DNA from: Haplosporangium gracile
Lineage: Eukaryota; Mortierellomycota; Mortierellomycetes; Mortierellales; Mortierellaceae
Assembly: GCA_015499985.1 (NCBI GenBank)
Contig: JAAAUF010000130.1
Coordinates: forward strand, 1 to 52,632
Length of the DNA stretch: 52,632 bases
Reading direction: 5' to 3'
Below, piece after piece: positions 32,720 to 44,500 of this stretch (positions are counted from its first letter, which is position 1; every line of letters begins with the position of its first letter). A program made the translations under genes and the position numbers. Under the pieces are notes generated by a model. It worked only from the letters and a program-made list of their open reading frames with translations, searched no databases and was not told the origin of the DNA.

Positions 32720-33780
32720 ACGATCAATTCCCTCAATTACTTTGTTTTGCCTTTTCTCTTCACTCTTTGTATTATTTGTAGTTCCTTTCTTCATTTTTCC
32801 CGTCGATTTTTTTTCCGCACTTCCTTCCTTTCTTTGATTCGCTTTATTCGCTCGTTGTTTACCTTTTCATTGTCATCAATCCCTCCGCCCCCCTTTTCTT
32901 GTACCTTCTTCCTTTTGTCCGTATGCTTTTCCTTCATTTTTTCTTTACAACATATTCTTGTCTTTGTTTGCATTCAGTATATTTCTTCTTCTTTCTTTGC
33001 ATATCATTCTGCTGTCCCCTGTCGCTATTTTTATACAACGGATGGTCGAGGGAAAAAGAACTTCTACTTGCTGGGCATGCTTTCTTTTCAACCCTCCTCC
33101 CTCACACGACAACGTTGCCTCTATCTCTTTTTCTGTTCGTTCCTCCTACGTTTCTTTTGCTCTACTTAATCTACCCTTTTTAGCTATAATTCCTACCTAA
33201 ACTCCTTACTCAATAATATCAAATAACGACCTCCGACGCGTACATCGCGTCTTGATTCTACAAATCTTTTAAATCCTCTCGTCGTGTGCACCTTTTCTCT
33301 CGTATCGGATACAACAACAAACCACAAGTGTCTCTACCTGCTCTCACCCACGCCATTCTCTTTCCTACGATAAGCTTTCATTTATGTGGATTTGTTTTAC
33401 TTTGGGAGGTTTTTTATTATTGTGCGCGAAAAAAAGAGGAAGGATAATCAGACCTAGTCTGGGAACTCATGGGTTGCTATCTGCAAAGTCTTTTCGTGCT
33501 TGTCACAATGTCGACTTTTCGTTTTTTTTTGTCAGTTTTTGTTGTTTTTGAAAGAAAGAATGTTGTGGTTCAATTTCACAACCCCATCTCGAATAAGGGT
33601 TCTGTTGCTGTGTGAAATGCAATCCGGTACGCTGTATGTTGTTGTGTGTGTGAAGGGGGGAGGGAGGATGAATATGTGCAAGTATATGCGTTTGATAAGA
33701 GAGGGATGTTTTGTTGCTTGATTTGTGTGTGAAGAAAAAAGAGTCGCTGGCCAGCAGGTTCTCACCGCCTACAGTAGTGT
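32720..33780. other. Convergent intergenic region
   Basis: C/T-rich downstream sequence of the kinase gene, then ordinary A/T-rich sequence before the stop of the F-box gene. One ACGCGT lies at about 33236. No supported gene. Confidence 0.45.
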
Positions 33781-35730
33781 TTAAGCAGCAAGAGAGGCCG
33801 TGTCCTTCGCAGGAGGAAGAGCCGTGGAGAATCCTGCGCCTGAAGTTCCTGTAGCTCCAGTTCCAGTTCCAATAACAGCCTCAGTGGACGAAGAAACCTG
33901 GGGAGTGTCATAGACACCAAGCTCAAAGTCCAAGATAATCTTCTTGATCGCCTCGCGCGTCGCGGGATTGCTGTTGAAAACATTCCTGAGATTGTCGATC
34001 CACTTGCGGTCAGGGTTCATAGACTCGATCACCAGAGGTGGCATTCCCGCCGCAATTCGTCCCTCAGCCTCCGCGATCGCATCCACAAGCTGCGCTTTCC
34101 GACCAGGCTTCCGAAGCGCCTTGACCCACGATTGGATGCTCTTCTCGTAGGCAGCCTTGGCAGCCGCTTCCGTCATTGGCATCTTGCCCTTGGTCGACGA
34201 CATAGACTTGTCCTTGTTCTTCTTCTCGCCGACGGGGGTCAGTACCATACACATCTGAAGTCCCTGAGCGCGTTTCTTGGCAGCCTCCCGTCGCGTCTTG
34301 GCCACCTCCTGACCCACAGCCTGGATCCCAATCCACCCACCATGGATCTCCAGCGAACGCTCCTGAACATCTTGCTCCAGATACAACCGCATCGGCGGCG
34401 CGTTTCGATAATGTGGGTTCCGCTTCACCAAACAATTAAGTGACTCGAGATCCTCATCCCTCAGGCAGAACAGGGTACGGGCCTCGGTCTTGGTAACCCT
34501 GACATTATGCTCAGAGATATACTCCCCACAGTGGTTAGTCACGTTCTTGCGGAGCTTGGTCTCCTCGGGATGCTTCTTGTAATACTGATACCGACAGGAC
34601 CGACAGAGCATCTGCCGCTCATTCGCCAGCTCGGCAATCTCGATCGGCAAAGGGATATCGGATCCTTTACCATTATTCATCGTCAGACACTGTTCACAGA
34701 TCCAGTACGACTGCGAGCAGACCATACTCATGTGGGTCGGGTACTTCTTCTTGGGGTTACCCAGTCCCACCTTGGTACAGACATTGCGCCAGATCTGCAA
34801 CGACCGCGTACCCTCCAGCCAGACCTTGGAAACAGTCGACGCGTTAGCAATCTGGGACAGAGAGAGGTACGACATGACTTCCTGCCAAAGCTCTGTGGGA
34901 AGTACGGAGTATGGATCCGACTTGTTAATGATGATGGGCTCTGCGGGTTCGGCAGAAGCAGCAGCAGCAGCAGCAACTCCGCTTTTCTTGCCCTTCGTAG
35001 TCTTCTGCTTCTTGAGCGCAGGTCCAGATCGTGACGACGAGGTTACTCCTGATCCTTCATCACCATCACCGACGATACCATCATCGACTGAATCAACCTT
35101 GCGCTTCTTCCCTCCAATAGATGCAGTCGTGCCATCATCCTCCTTCTTGGTCTTCTTTGTGCGCTTGACCTTGGCTTTGGGCCCGTTCTCCCCTGCTCCT
35201 GCTGCTATAGCTGTATCATCCTTGACCTTCTTTGTGCGCTTGGTCTTGCCCTTCTTCTCATCTGCTGTTGCTGTATCGTCCTTGATCTTCTTCGCCTTGC
35301 CTTTGCCTCGTCTCTCGGTCTTTGGCGTCGCGTCCAGTGCACCGACGTCTCCAACAGGCGAGTCCTTATCATCAGCGTCAGCATCAGCAACGCCCATATC
35401 GATATCTTCGCTGCCTTGTCCACTCGCCTCCGTCGCGAGGGCCTTCCCCTTGGCTTTCGCGGTGGTCGTCTTCGTAGTTCGTGCCCTCTTGGGGGTGCCC
35501 GCTGCCGCTGCTATGGTGGGTGTCTTGCGGGTGATTGATTTCTTGGCCTTGGGCTGAGCTGCTGACTTTGTCGTAACGGCCTTTGTCGCTAGAGTTGGTT
35601 TGAGGACTGGTGTCTTTTTTGTCCTGGTAGAAGTGGCCTTCTTGGCAGCAGCGACGGTGATAGCGTTTGCTTCCTCTTGTGCATCGGCGACCTTTTGTTC
35701 CAGACGACGCGATCTCCTGTTGGGCGCCAT
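33781..35730 (-). CDS. F-box protein with XPA-like zinc/DNA-binding module
   Basis: Single-exon gene of 649 aa. Residues 1-270 are a lysine-, alanine- and threonine-rich disordered region (TPKRARTTKTTTAKAKGK, RTKKTKK) resembling nuclear-localisation and histone-H1-like tails. An F-box follows at about 272-318 (SVLPTELWQEVMSYLSLSQIANASTVSKVW). Next come paired cysteines C345-x2-C348 and C376-x2-C379, and then a segment that closely follows the XPA core: RVTKTEARTLFCLRDEDL (from V412), VKRNPHY, MRLYLEQDVQERSLEIHGG (to about 465), and a helical KTRREAAKKR tail. XPA's core binds damaged DNA in nucleotide excision repair through TKTEAK, NPHH and SLEVWG motifs at the matching places. I infer an SCF-type ubiquitin-ligase adaptor that may sit on DNA or chromatin. 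The XPA likeness is by eye. Similar F-box proteins may exist in other fungi. Confidence 0.85.
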   Translation of the reverse strand: MAPNRRSRRLEQKVADAQEEANAITVAAAKKATSTRTKKTPVLKPTLATKAVTTKSAAQPKAKKSITRKTPTIAAAAGTPKRARTTKTTTAKAKGKALATEASGQGSEDIDMGVADADADDKDSPVGDVGALDATPKTERRGKGKAKKIKDDTATADEKKGKTKRTKKVKDDTAIAAGAGENGPKAKVKRTKKTKKEDDGTTASIGGKKRKVDSVDDGIVGDGDEGSGVTSSSRSGPALKKQKTTKGKKSGVAAAAAASAEPAEPIIINKSDPYSVLPTELWQEVMSYLSLSQIANASTVSKVWLEGTRSLQIWRNVCTKVGLGNPKKKYPTHMSMVCSQSYWICEQCLTMNNGKGSDIPLPIEIAELANERQMLCRSCRYQYYKKHPEETKLRKNVTNHCGEYISEHNVRVTKTEARTLFCLRDEDLESLNCLVKRNPHYRNAPPMRLYLEQDVQERSLEIHGGWIGIQAVGQEVAKTRREAAKKRAQGLQMCMVLTPVGEKKNKDKSMSSTKGKMPMTEAAAKAAYEKSIQSWVKALRKPGRKAQLVDAIAEAEGRIAAGMPPLVIESMNPDRKWIDNLRNVFNSNPATREAIKKIILDFELGVYDTPQVSSSTEAVIGTGTGATGTSGAGFSTALPPAKDTASLAA

Positions 35731-37379
35731 TATATCCGTGTGTGTATTTTGAATTTTTGTGGATTGCGAGCTTGTTTCGGTGGTGGTGGTCGTGTGTATG
35801 TTGGCCCCTGAGATCGCGTTGTTATTGGTGATGACACACGAGACTGAAGGGTGTGTGTGTGTGTATGGTTGGTGATGGCTGGAGTGAAGTCTTTGCTTTA
35901 GTTCTTGGGAGTGTGTTGGTTGAAGAGGACCAATGATGGCGAAGAAAGAGAGAGAGTTTGTCTTGGTAGGATGGGAGTTTGTAGAAGCGAAAGGGGCAAA
36001 AAGTTAATTTTAGGAGGTGGGTTTGTTTTGTTGGTCAGGCGGACGGCCTGTGTGGCTTGCAATAAGAATAGAAAGTTCAATTTTATTTGAAGTCGACATG
36101 GCATTCACACGCTCGCAGGAAGTTACTTCATACTCTGGATTGCCAGGCAAACAGACGAGCCTTGGTCGTTAATTTGGAAGACATAACAAGACTATGTTCA
36201 TAGATTGGTATCCTTGCAAAAGACCCCAAGAGTATCGTCAACGACGATATATATATATTTTTTTTATCTCACACTTCACTTTGAGGTCCTTTTGAACCAG
36301 AAAAGGAACGAAGGACAAAGTTCAACACAGAGATTGAATTGTAGGCTCGTTGTCGTTGTTTCCTCTGTCATCTAACTTTTTTTTTTTTTCTTACTTGCTC
36401 CGGGCAGCGTCAACTGGAAATAGAAATGTCACGCGAGGGATATATCAAAGACATATGGCATTCCTCTCCCCCGCGGACCGACGATAATTAGCGCCTAATT
36501 TTTCACGAGGAGGGTCTTTCATTGGCTTTCGGATTAGGAAACTGGTCCCAAAGAAGCACAATCTTTTCGTCTACCCCACAGACCATAGTTTTTGTTCTCA
36601 ATTCGACCCTGAAAAACCTCAAGTCTAGTACCACGTTTTCATCCTTCAAATGCTTGCTTGTCCATATCCAGAGCAGCATTCGAGTTCAACATCCAATGTT
36701 TGTTCGTTTCAGTCAGGTGACACCGTGCGATTTTGGTGGCACAGAGTCAAAACAAAGATAAAAAGGAAGTAGCAAGTACATCAGAGTCTTTGGGAGGTTG
36801 AGTTTATTACATGGGGGCGAAAAAAAGTGATGTACAAAGTATGAGTAGGTGTTATTCACGGAAGACCATGGAAGGGATTCGAAAACGGGAAAAGGTTAAG
36901 CCGGTCTGGGTCCTTTGATGAAAAAAGAAACAAAAAGTAATCGAGCAAACAAAAGGTAAACAAATCACTGAAAAAAACACAAGTACGCGACGACGCGTCT
37001 TAAATGACTGAAAGTGTTTTCAATTCCAATTCGAAAACGAAAACCGAAGGTAAAAACAAAAAAACGCGTCCACAAAAAAAAAAACTCCTGAAGAATTTTT
37101 GGTGTATTTTTGGTCTTGGAAGCAAAAGAAAAAAAACTGCGCTATTTGTCGTCGTGAGTCGAAGGGGAGGTATAGGAGGGTCGACTGTGTGTGCTTGCGT
37201 GTCCTTATCCCGTGTTCTTCCGACGCGTTTTAGTCCCAATCCATCGCCGCAAGTACTGATGTGTTGTTATTTTTGACTTGTGTGTTTGTTGTCGTTTCGT
37301 TCGCCGCATAGCTGTCGAGTATAATTTTCCACTGAGATGAAGCCCGTCCCGCGCGAAGGGTGTTGGGAAACACCCACCC
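35731..37379. other. Intergenic: F-box gene promoter and H2B downstream region
   Basis: The left half, TG-rich then A/T-rich, should be the F-box gene promoter on the minus strand. The right part carries three ACGCGT hexamers (36993, 37064, 37223) within 240 bp, downstream of the H2B stop. Short ORFs at 36522-36761 and 37004-37276 look accidental. No snRNA or tRNA was found. Confidence 0.4.
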
Positions 37380-37784
37380 TTACTTGGAGGAGGTGTACTT
37401 GGTGACAGCCTTGGTACCCTCAGAGACGGCGTGCTTAGCGAGCTCACCGGGGAGGATCAAGCGGACGGCGGTCTGGATCTCGCGGGAGGAGATAGTCGAG
37501 CGCTTGTTGTAGGCAGCGAGCTTGGAGGCCTCACCGGCGATGCGCTCAAAGATATCGTTGACGAACGAGTTGAGGATAGACATGGCCTTATTGGAGATTC
37601 CGGTGTCGGGGTGGACCTGCTTGAGGACCTTGTAGATGTAAGAGGAGTAGGTCTCGGAGCGGGACTTCTTGCGGCCCTTGGCGCCATCGGCCTTGGGCTT
37701 GCGCTCCTTCTTTTCGGCGGTCGACTTTGCGGGGGCCTTGCCGGCGGTGGCGGGTGCCTTCTCTGCGGTCTTGGGGGGAGCCAT
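37380..37784 (-). CDS. Histone H2B
   Basis: Intronless 134-residue histone H2B. The N-terminal tail is rich in Lys, Ala and Pro ([21 protein letters not shown]). The histone fold carries the family hallmarks [69 protein letters not shown]. The lysine corresponding to the Rad6/Bre1 ubiquitination site is in the AVTKYTS segment. It packages DNA with H2A in the nucleosome. H2A is not its neighbour; the divergent partner is a mitochondrial protein gene, 339 bp away, so the usual divergent H2A-H2B arrangement is absent here. G/C-rich third positions agree with high expression. Confidence 0.98.
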   Translation of the reverse strand: MAPPKTAEKAPATAGKAPAKSTAEKKERKPKADGAKGRKKSRSETYSSYIYKVLKQVHPDTGISNKAMSILNSFVNDIFERIAGEASKLAAYNKRSTISSREIQTAVRLILPGELAKHAVSEGTKAVTKYTSSK

Positions 37785-38123
37785 TTTGATGGAGTTGTGT
37801 GTGTGGTGTGGAGGTAGGAGAAGGTTGATTGGGGTGAAGAAGAAAGAAAAACAGAACGCAGCGCGATGGGAACTGGTAAGAAAGTAGCCTCAAGCAAAAA
37901 ATTCTTTCGTCACCGTGAACTGATCAATCGCAAGTCTTAAATTTATTTCCTTGCTCACTTCCTACCTCTGGCTTTGTCCATAGTTCACAGCCTGGGGGAC
38001 CTGTGTTTTGGTGTTGATCTGATTCCCGAAGCCTCTTCTCCTTCAAAGCCCACGGCCCCCAATCGTCCCTTCCTTTTTTTTTTTTGCTCCGTCCCTTTCT
38101 CTTTACATTCACACCTTCACACC
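37785..38123. promoter_or_regulatory. Divergent promoter, H2B and mitochondrial protein gene
   Basis: A 339-bp region between two start codons, with an A/T-rich stretch at about 37935-37950 that may serve as a TATA-like element for H2B. The right side is C/T-rich just before the ATG at 38124. Confidence 0.4.
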
Positions 38124-39430
38124 ATGGCTGCCTACATCCGCACATTGGCTCGCATCGCCACCCGCGTCTCAACGCCATCGACCGTGACCTTCGCTCGCCA
38201 GGGTACGAAAAGCCCCTGTTGAATCAGGATTCAACAAGGAACAAAGAGTTGCCACCAAATATATGCCGCATAGAACCGCTGTTCAGGAACTAGGACAAAC
38301 GCAGCCTTCGGCAACTGCCCGTCAAACTTGGATTGCTCAGGAAAGCTCAGGGCTCAATGGGATCAAATAGTGAACAGAAGCCTAACGTCTAACTTCTTTG
38401 TTGCTGTTCAACTATAAAATAGCTCCTGCTGCCATGATCGTCCGTCACTACCATGCTTTCCGTCCCACACAAATTGGTAGGGACCCGTTACCGTTTTCAG
38501 GACATCTATTTGCCTGTAATCAGGACAATAAGAAAACAACATGGAAGACATCATGTGCTAACGGTTCAATAAAATATCACAATAGCATACAAGAAGAAGC
38601 ACGCGGCTATCATGGATGAGGACGACGAGGAGCTTGAGGCCGAGTTGCGGGAACTGGAAAGAGAGAAGCGCGAGCAGGAGGCTTTGGAGCGTGGCGAGAC
38701 CCTTGATGGCTCTGCTGCCGACGGCGCTAAGGATATCGACCACGACCGATTCCAGGAACAATACGACATCCTTTTCGAAAAGACCGCCCCCTCATCTCCC
38801 CAGCACGAACTGCCCCGCCACACTGCTCTTCTGCACTTGACCAACGCCATCTCGACCCCAGAACAGGCACAGTCGATCCCTCGGTTGGTTCAGCAGTGGC
38901 GTCGTCGGGAACTCCCCATCTCGGTCTTGCTCTCTGACAAGTTGATCAAGGCTGTCTGCAAGGCTGGGGCCCCCGAAACTGCTTTGGTGTTGTTGGGTGA
39001 TCGTGAGGTCTATGCTTTGGCCCCTGGTCAGGGTACTATGCGTCGTGTTATTCGTTCATTCGTCAAGGAGGTTGCTGCAGCTCCTAAGAGCTCAGAGTCA
39101 GAGGAGGGTTTGGAAAGGCTGGATGGAGCCTTCAAGGCCATGGCCTTGATTCCTTACTACAGCTTGGCTGCTGATGACTCGTCCGTCTATGCTAACTTGG
39201 TCCGTGGATCATTAATCTATGGAGGCGAAGAGGGTCTCAGGAGGGCTAGCGTGACCATGGATGAGTACTTGTTGATTGATGGCGAGAGGGAGACCCCCTT
39301 GACCCGTAGGAGGGCCGCTGAAGTCGTTGCTGCTGCCGAGCAGTTGGTCAAGGCTTATGAGGCCAAGGGTGATGCTGATAAGGCCCAGGAGTTGAACAAG
39401 CACGTCGCCCAGTGGAAGAAGAGCATTTAA
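38124..39430 (+). CDS. Mitochondrially targeted helical protein, possible mitoribosome subunit
   Basis: Exons 38124-38202, 38423-38476 and 38586-39430 join in frame to 325 aa. The first about 50 residues (MAAYIRTLARIATRVSTPST, then IVRHYHAFRPTQ) are rich in Arg and Ser with no acidic residues, a clear mitochondrial presequence. An acidic coiled-coil-like helix follows (MDEDDEELEAELRELEREKREQEALERG), then a largely helical body with repeat-like pairs of helices (LLSDKLIKAVCKAGAPETALVLLGD, VYANLVRGSLIYGGEEGLRRA), suggestive of PPR/TPR-type folding. A fungal mitochondrial small-subunit protein of the MRPS27/mS27 kind is possible, but no diagnostic motif was recognised. AAGTTAGAACC follows the stop and a poly(A) tract lies at about 39546-39561. 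Confidence 0.75.
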
Positions 39431-40187
39431 GTTATATGATGCTTGTCCGCCTGTCCTCTTACCCTGTCCTCATCCTTACCATAAGTTAGAACCTCATTTT
39501 TTTATCCGTATCATAGATTTTCTCAGTATTAAAACCATTCACAATCAAAAAAAAAAAAAAAACTGCGAGGTTAAGCCGTGTTGTCTTTTTGGCCTTTCCG
39601 TGATTTTGTGATTCGGGTCCGACTAGATCCATTTTTGAGACCCACTTTAGGGCAATGTGTAACCGTGCGTTGTTCGTGAGAGAAAGAGCAAGAGACGGAG
39701 TGGATGAAGAAGAGAAGGGGAAAATGTTGTCGCCTTTTTAGGCCTTGACTCCATGCGCCTCTCGTACTTTGTTGACAATAGGAAAAAAAATGATCACAGG
39801 GCTTGGGGTCGACTTTTAGTCTCGCGGAGGTTGTTAGCTTTATCAAATAGCGGGGGAAAACGACTGTGAAAAAGGGTAAAATGAATGGCCGTCCTTCCCA
39901 GAACCTACACCCCTCACACGACGGAAAGATGCTGAAAAGAAAAGTTGAGAGCTAAAAGATCTTTATTTACAGGTTTTTGTTGTCATGGTGTGAACAAGAG
40001 AAAAAAAAACAACAACAACGAGAGTGAAAAGAAGATTATGAGCTGACTGGGGTCTTTGTTGTGGGGAATGAAAAATAAATGCAAAAACTAAAGAAAAGGG
40101 TAACTAAAGTATGGGGTAAGAAGAACAAAAGACACGCGAGGACGACGAACACTCACAAGCACTCTCTCCTACTCTCCTAAACAGCAC
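39431..40187. other. Convergent intergenic region
   Basis: Two 3' ends meet here. A/T-rich with a 15-16-base A run near 39546. No supported gene or RNA. Confidence 0.45.
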
Positions 40188-40984
40188 TTAGCGCCGGATG
40201 GTCGCCAGGTGGACGGCACCAATGACATCAGACGGCACGCTAACAACAATGTCCTCCAAATCCACATCCTGAGCAGCCTCATCCCTCTTCTTGGTAGTCT
40301 CTGCAACCTCCTGCGCGTGCTCATCCGCCTCATCACGCTCCATAAAGACCTCCTTGACCATATCCAGATAGTTCTTGGTGGGAGGTTGCGACCACTTCTT
40401 CTCCAACGCCGTCGCCATCTCGCCCAAGTTGACTCCATTCTTGGCATACATCCTGTACAATGGCTCTAACTCTGCATCATATTTGGGCTGCTCAGGCCGG
40501 ATCTCCAGTCGGAAGACTTCCAGTGTAGGATCAGACCGGTAGAAGGATTGATAGTATTGGAGCCAGGTAAGGTCTGGGTTTGGGTATGGAGTGAGGTCAA
40601 AGACGAGGTCGACTTTTGGGGAGAGGGGGTCGGATGCAGGGCGGTCGTAAAAGAGGACGGCTTGGACGGTTTTGGAAGGGCCGACGGTCTTGAACCATTC
40701 GAGAATCTCGGCTTTGGTCCCGATAAAGACGAAGGTTGAGGTGTGGCCAAGAGAGAGGGAGATCTTGTTACCGAGCATTGGAGGGGTAATAATCCTCTTG
40801 TCACCAGGGACATCGTCTATTATGCAGCAGAGGAGGAGGGGAGCGAGCGAGGGGGCAGGTTGGTATGGGTGAGAAAAAGAGAGAGAGAGAGAGAGAGAGT
40901 GCAACTTTTACAGAAGGAGGGTTGATAACCAGGGAATGAGGTCCAGTACTTACTCATTGCGTAGCCGTACTTAAAGTGTGACAT
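40188..40984 (-). CDS. Conserved-looking hypothetical protein
   Basis: Minus-strand exons 40954-40984 and 40188-40816 are joined over a 137-nt GT-AG intron that contains a (GA)n microsatellite. They give 219 aa, starting MSHFKYGYAMNDVPGDKR. The short first exon and clean donor (GTAAGT) support the start. The central part looks globular (ISLSLGHTSTFVFIGTKAEILEWF, VQAVLFYDRPASDPLSPKVDLVFDL, WLQYYQSFYRSD). The C-terminal third is helical and charged (KKWSQPPTKNYLDMVKEVFMERDEADEH), ending in VVSVPSDVIGAVHLATIRR. There is no signal peptide, membrane segment or metal-binding motif. I do not recognise the family. Confidence 0.75.
40872..40899. repeat. (GA)n microsatellite in an intron
   Basis: About twelve GA units within the intron of the hypothetical gene at 40188-40984. 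Confidence 0.9.
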
Positions 40985-41565
40985 GGTGAATGTGTCTGCA
41001 GTTATTGCTGGTTGTTGTTTTGAAGAGGTTGGTGAATGAGAGTTGTTGCTGGTTGTTATTGCTGTGTGAGGAATGGATAAGGATGTGAAAAGGAAAGAGA
41101 AAAGAAAGAGAAGAGAAAAAACAAAGGAGCGCTGTTTTGAGTAACTGCAAACCGTGTTCTTTTTGAGTTTGAGAGAGAGAGAAGAGAGAATGGAGAGGGA
41201 GAAGGAAAAAAAAAATACTTTTTTTGATCACCAGCCAATCATAACAAGGGTGTGCCTCTATTTGGATTTAAAACAGGAGAGACATCTGCACAAACAGGGC
41301 GAAAGAGCAAAACAAGAAAGGCTACTTTGGGTGACTGCAAGATGCTACAAGGACGACACCCTCATGATCCAAAGAACAGACAAAAAGAAAGTCAGACTTG
41401 GTCTTCTCTTCAGTCAACCGCAGACCGTAGCGGAGTGCATCCTTTCGCTTTTCCTTTTTTTTTTTCTTTCTCTAATAGACCCATCTCGCATACAGTAACA
41501 GTTGCAAGTGTCGGATGCACTTGGATACAAAGACGTCACTTTGATCCCAGTTATTCAGAACCCGC

Positions 41566-41597
41566 CTCAAGCACACTCAAGCACACTCGAGCACATA
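41566..41597. repeat. Short tandem repeat, CAAGCACACT unit
   Basis: Two perfect and one diverged copy of a 10-base unit in tandem. Confidence 0.8.
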
Positions 41598-44500
41598 CTT
41601 GGAGACGCGTCTTCTGAATTGTCAATTGATCACCTCATTGGTAAAAAGTGAGGTCGAGAAGGGGTATCCACTTCCCAGCCAAGGATAGGTACTCCCTTTC
41701 GACCGGATCTTTCTTTATGACTACCTCATGTACCTTATCTTGGTTGCTTTTTTTTTCCTTATTTCTTTTTTGTATGGAAAAATAGAGAAATATGGTCACT
41801 AAGAATGAAAAATCTTAGTGAAATCCTCCTTTGAAAGCTACAACCGAGGATACTGAGCCGTATACCGATTGTTCGCCTTTTCTCTTGACTACATGGCTTT
41901 CCCTCACCACCTTTTTTTTGTAACTACATATTTTTTGGATGCTCTCAGTATTTTTTGTGACCATAGGGGAGTTACGAAGTTGTTCCTTGGTTTGCATCGT
42001 TCACCTCTTTTGCTTCACAGCCAGGGACGATATGAAATAGGTTCATACTAACCCGTTCGCTTATAATATTCTGCTTATTTGATAATGCGTAAGCTTGCTA
42101 CAGTTTGCTTGTTGTATTGCCCTTTCCCTCTGCGCCACGTTTTTTTACTTATGCTGCCGCCGATGCGCGCTTTTAACTGCTGAAACCATGATATCAAGTT
42201 TCGTTGAAAAATGAGAGGAGCACAGGATGAAGCGTCTGAAATAAGTCCATTCTGTTCAGCACCGCGCCACTCTGATATTGCAACCATCTTCTTTATTGTT
42301 ACACTGGATCACGGTACAAATGAAATTTTTCTTGTGGCCGAGGGGCTACAAACTAGTATCGCTATGAGCTTGATGTATTCGTCGATTGGAGTCATACTTG
42401 ACTCTTTACCGTAAAAAAAAAAAAACGCAGCAACAATGCTTGGCGTTGTCGTGATCTTTCTCTCTTTGATCAGATGAAACATTATCGAGTCGGCTCTTGT
42501 AAACTTAACCCAAATTTTGGGGACACGTCGATTTGTGCGCGCGTTACAATTGTATTCATATATCAAAAAAGGGAGCGCAGACGATTAATCTTTATGACAC
42601 GCTGTTGAAAAAACGCATAGAAAACGAGATGACGCGATGTACTGGTTGAGCGAGCTGACCGCCTTTGCGTACTCGTCTTGCATTTTCTAGGATCCAAAAT
42701 ACTTTGAAAAAAGGACCCACATCAGCAGGGGATAATCAGTTGTTTTGAAGCTCACTTCCCCTTTCCTATTGGCTTTGTTCACTTTTTTTTTCTCAGTGAT
42801 TTTGCGCTTCTTTTTCATATTCTTTTGTCTTGTCTACTCAAACTCGCCGATTTGTAGGATAGATGGGGTAGATAGGCTTGACATGCGTTTCAACTACAAA
42901 ACGATGTATAGTCGTCATACAGTCAAAAAAATTTCTATATATGTAGCGTTACATCCACTCACTTTTTTCAAAATCGCGCGACGCATTTAAATGCGCTCTG
43001 ATATACATGCAAATATTCGTTTTCATCAAGCATGACCAGAGATGCCGCGCTAGCCACGATACACCTTTTTTCCTGTTGTTTTTACCCAGCCCTAAGGAGA
43101 GGTCTCTTTCAACAAAAACTTTTGCATCTTATATTTTTGTTCTCTTTAAAAGTCAAGGATGATTTTGACATCTTGTTCTGTTCGTCTCCTACTAAAGATT
43201 TCTTCAACAACCAGGCGCTTACTTTTCGTCTTCTTTCAAGTATGAAACAATGAGAATGGCAGAATGGATGAATGGATGAATGAATAATCAAATGTGGAAA
43301 AAATTCACAGTCTATACATACTTCATAAGGAATTGTCATGGTGACAACCTCACCGGCATGGCCGAGTTTGTACGCGTTATGCTTGTTTTTTTTCCCCTCA
43401 TTTATTATAGTATCTCCACCCACGATAGCGTTTAGGGTATAATTCTTTCATTGAAACCGCAAAAAAAAGCTATGAGCTTTGTTCGAATCAAAGACCAGGC
43501 GATACAACGGAGAGGTAATAGCTCTTGATCGTTTCTTATTCTCGCTCTTGCTTTGAAATTAACTTTTTTTCACACAGATAACGACAGGGATTCAGCTTCA
43601 ACCTGTTCCTCTTCTTTCTCACGTTTCTGGTATCAAAGAATACCAATCGTGCTTTTGCACTTTTTTTTACTTAGCGGGTAGCACCAACGCTTACGTTTTG
43701 ATATCTCATTATTGTAGAGGGTGCGCGTTGGAGATCATGAATGGGCAATGCTATAGAAGCATCATCGTTGCCCCCTTCTTTTTTTTATTCAAAGTAAATA
43801 AGCGATCAAGATGGTTGATGCAGCTGTAAACACCTGCCAACATTTTTATTTTTGTTGAGCGCGGTGCGTGATTTGTTTTTGTCATTTATGAACCAAATCG
43901 TGGGTGGGCATGATCGCGTAAGCTAGGTGCTCCTTGGCCTATTTTAACCATAGTAAATTTTAGCTCACATCGTGCTTGAGTGTATGTGGTATTGCCTAAA
44001 TGCCCTTGGAATAACACGACAAAAGAATGCAGCAATACTAAGGAAATATATACTGTACCTCTTTCTCACCCCTTATGCCACGGCCTGTCTTTGTATATCA
44101 ACGAAGATACCCCGATCTCAAGCCCTGGTCCGGTGAGGTTTGAATAAAATAAGAGCAACATGGACGATTTGTCTTGAGTGCAAGTTTGATTTCTCTGGAG
44201 GTCTTTCTTTAATAAAGAATAGACGTGAGAGGATGGCGGGTGATGTAAACCGCACCGATTTCCTTAGTTTAAAGGCGCCTAATATGTCCGATCCTTAAAA
44301 CCAAAAAGCAGTTCTAACTGATGGCGAGGTTCTACGTCCGCGACGTTCTTTAGCGATATTCAAAAAAAGAACATATCTGTTCGATAAGCTTTAAACATCC
44401 TTTTCGTCGATCCCTCCTCCCTTTTTTGACGATCCTCAGATACGAGCCTAGGATCAGCAATGAATTTTACGCTCATGCTCTTTCTAAACCCTTTCGTTAT

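Noticed and set aside
34730..35557. 275-codon plus-strand ORF opposite the F-box gene
   Set aside because: Antisense shadow of the lysine/alanine-rich N-terminal region.
43350..43495. tRNA-like signals: TGGCCGAG (A-box-like) near 43358 and a perfect T-arm shape CTTTG-TTCGAAT-CAAAG near 43471-43487
   Set aside because: The would-be acceptor strands do not pair and the spacing is about 118 nt with no plausible anticodon arm, so the parts do not form a tRNA.
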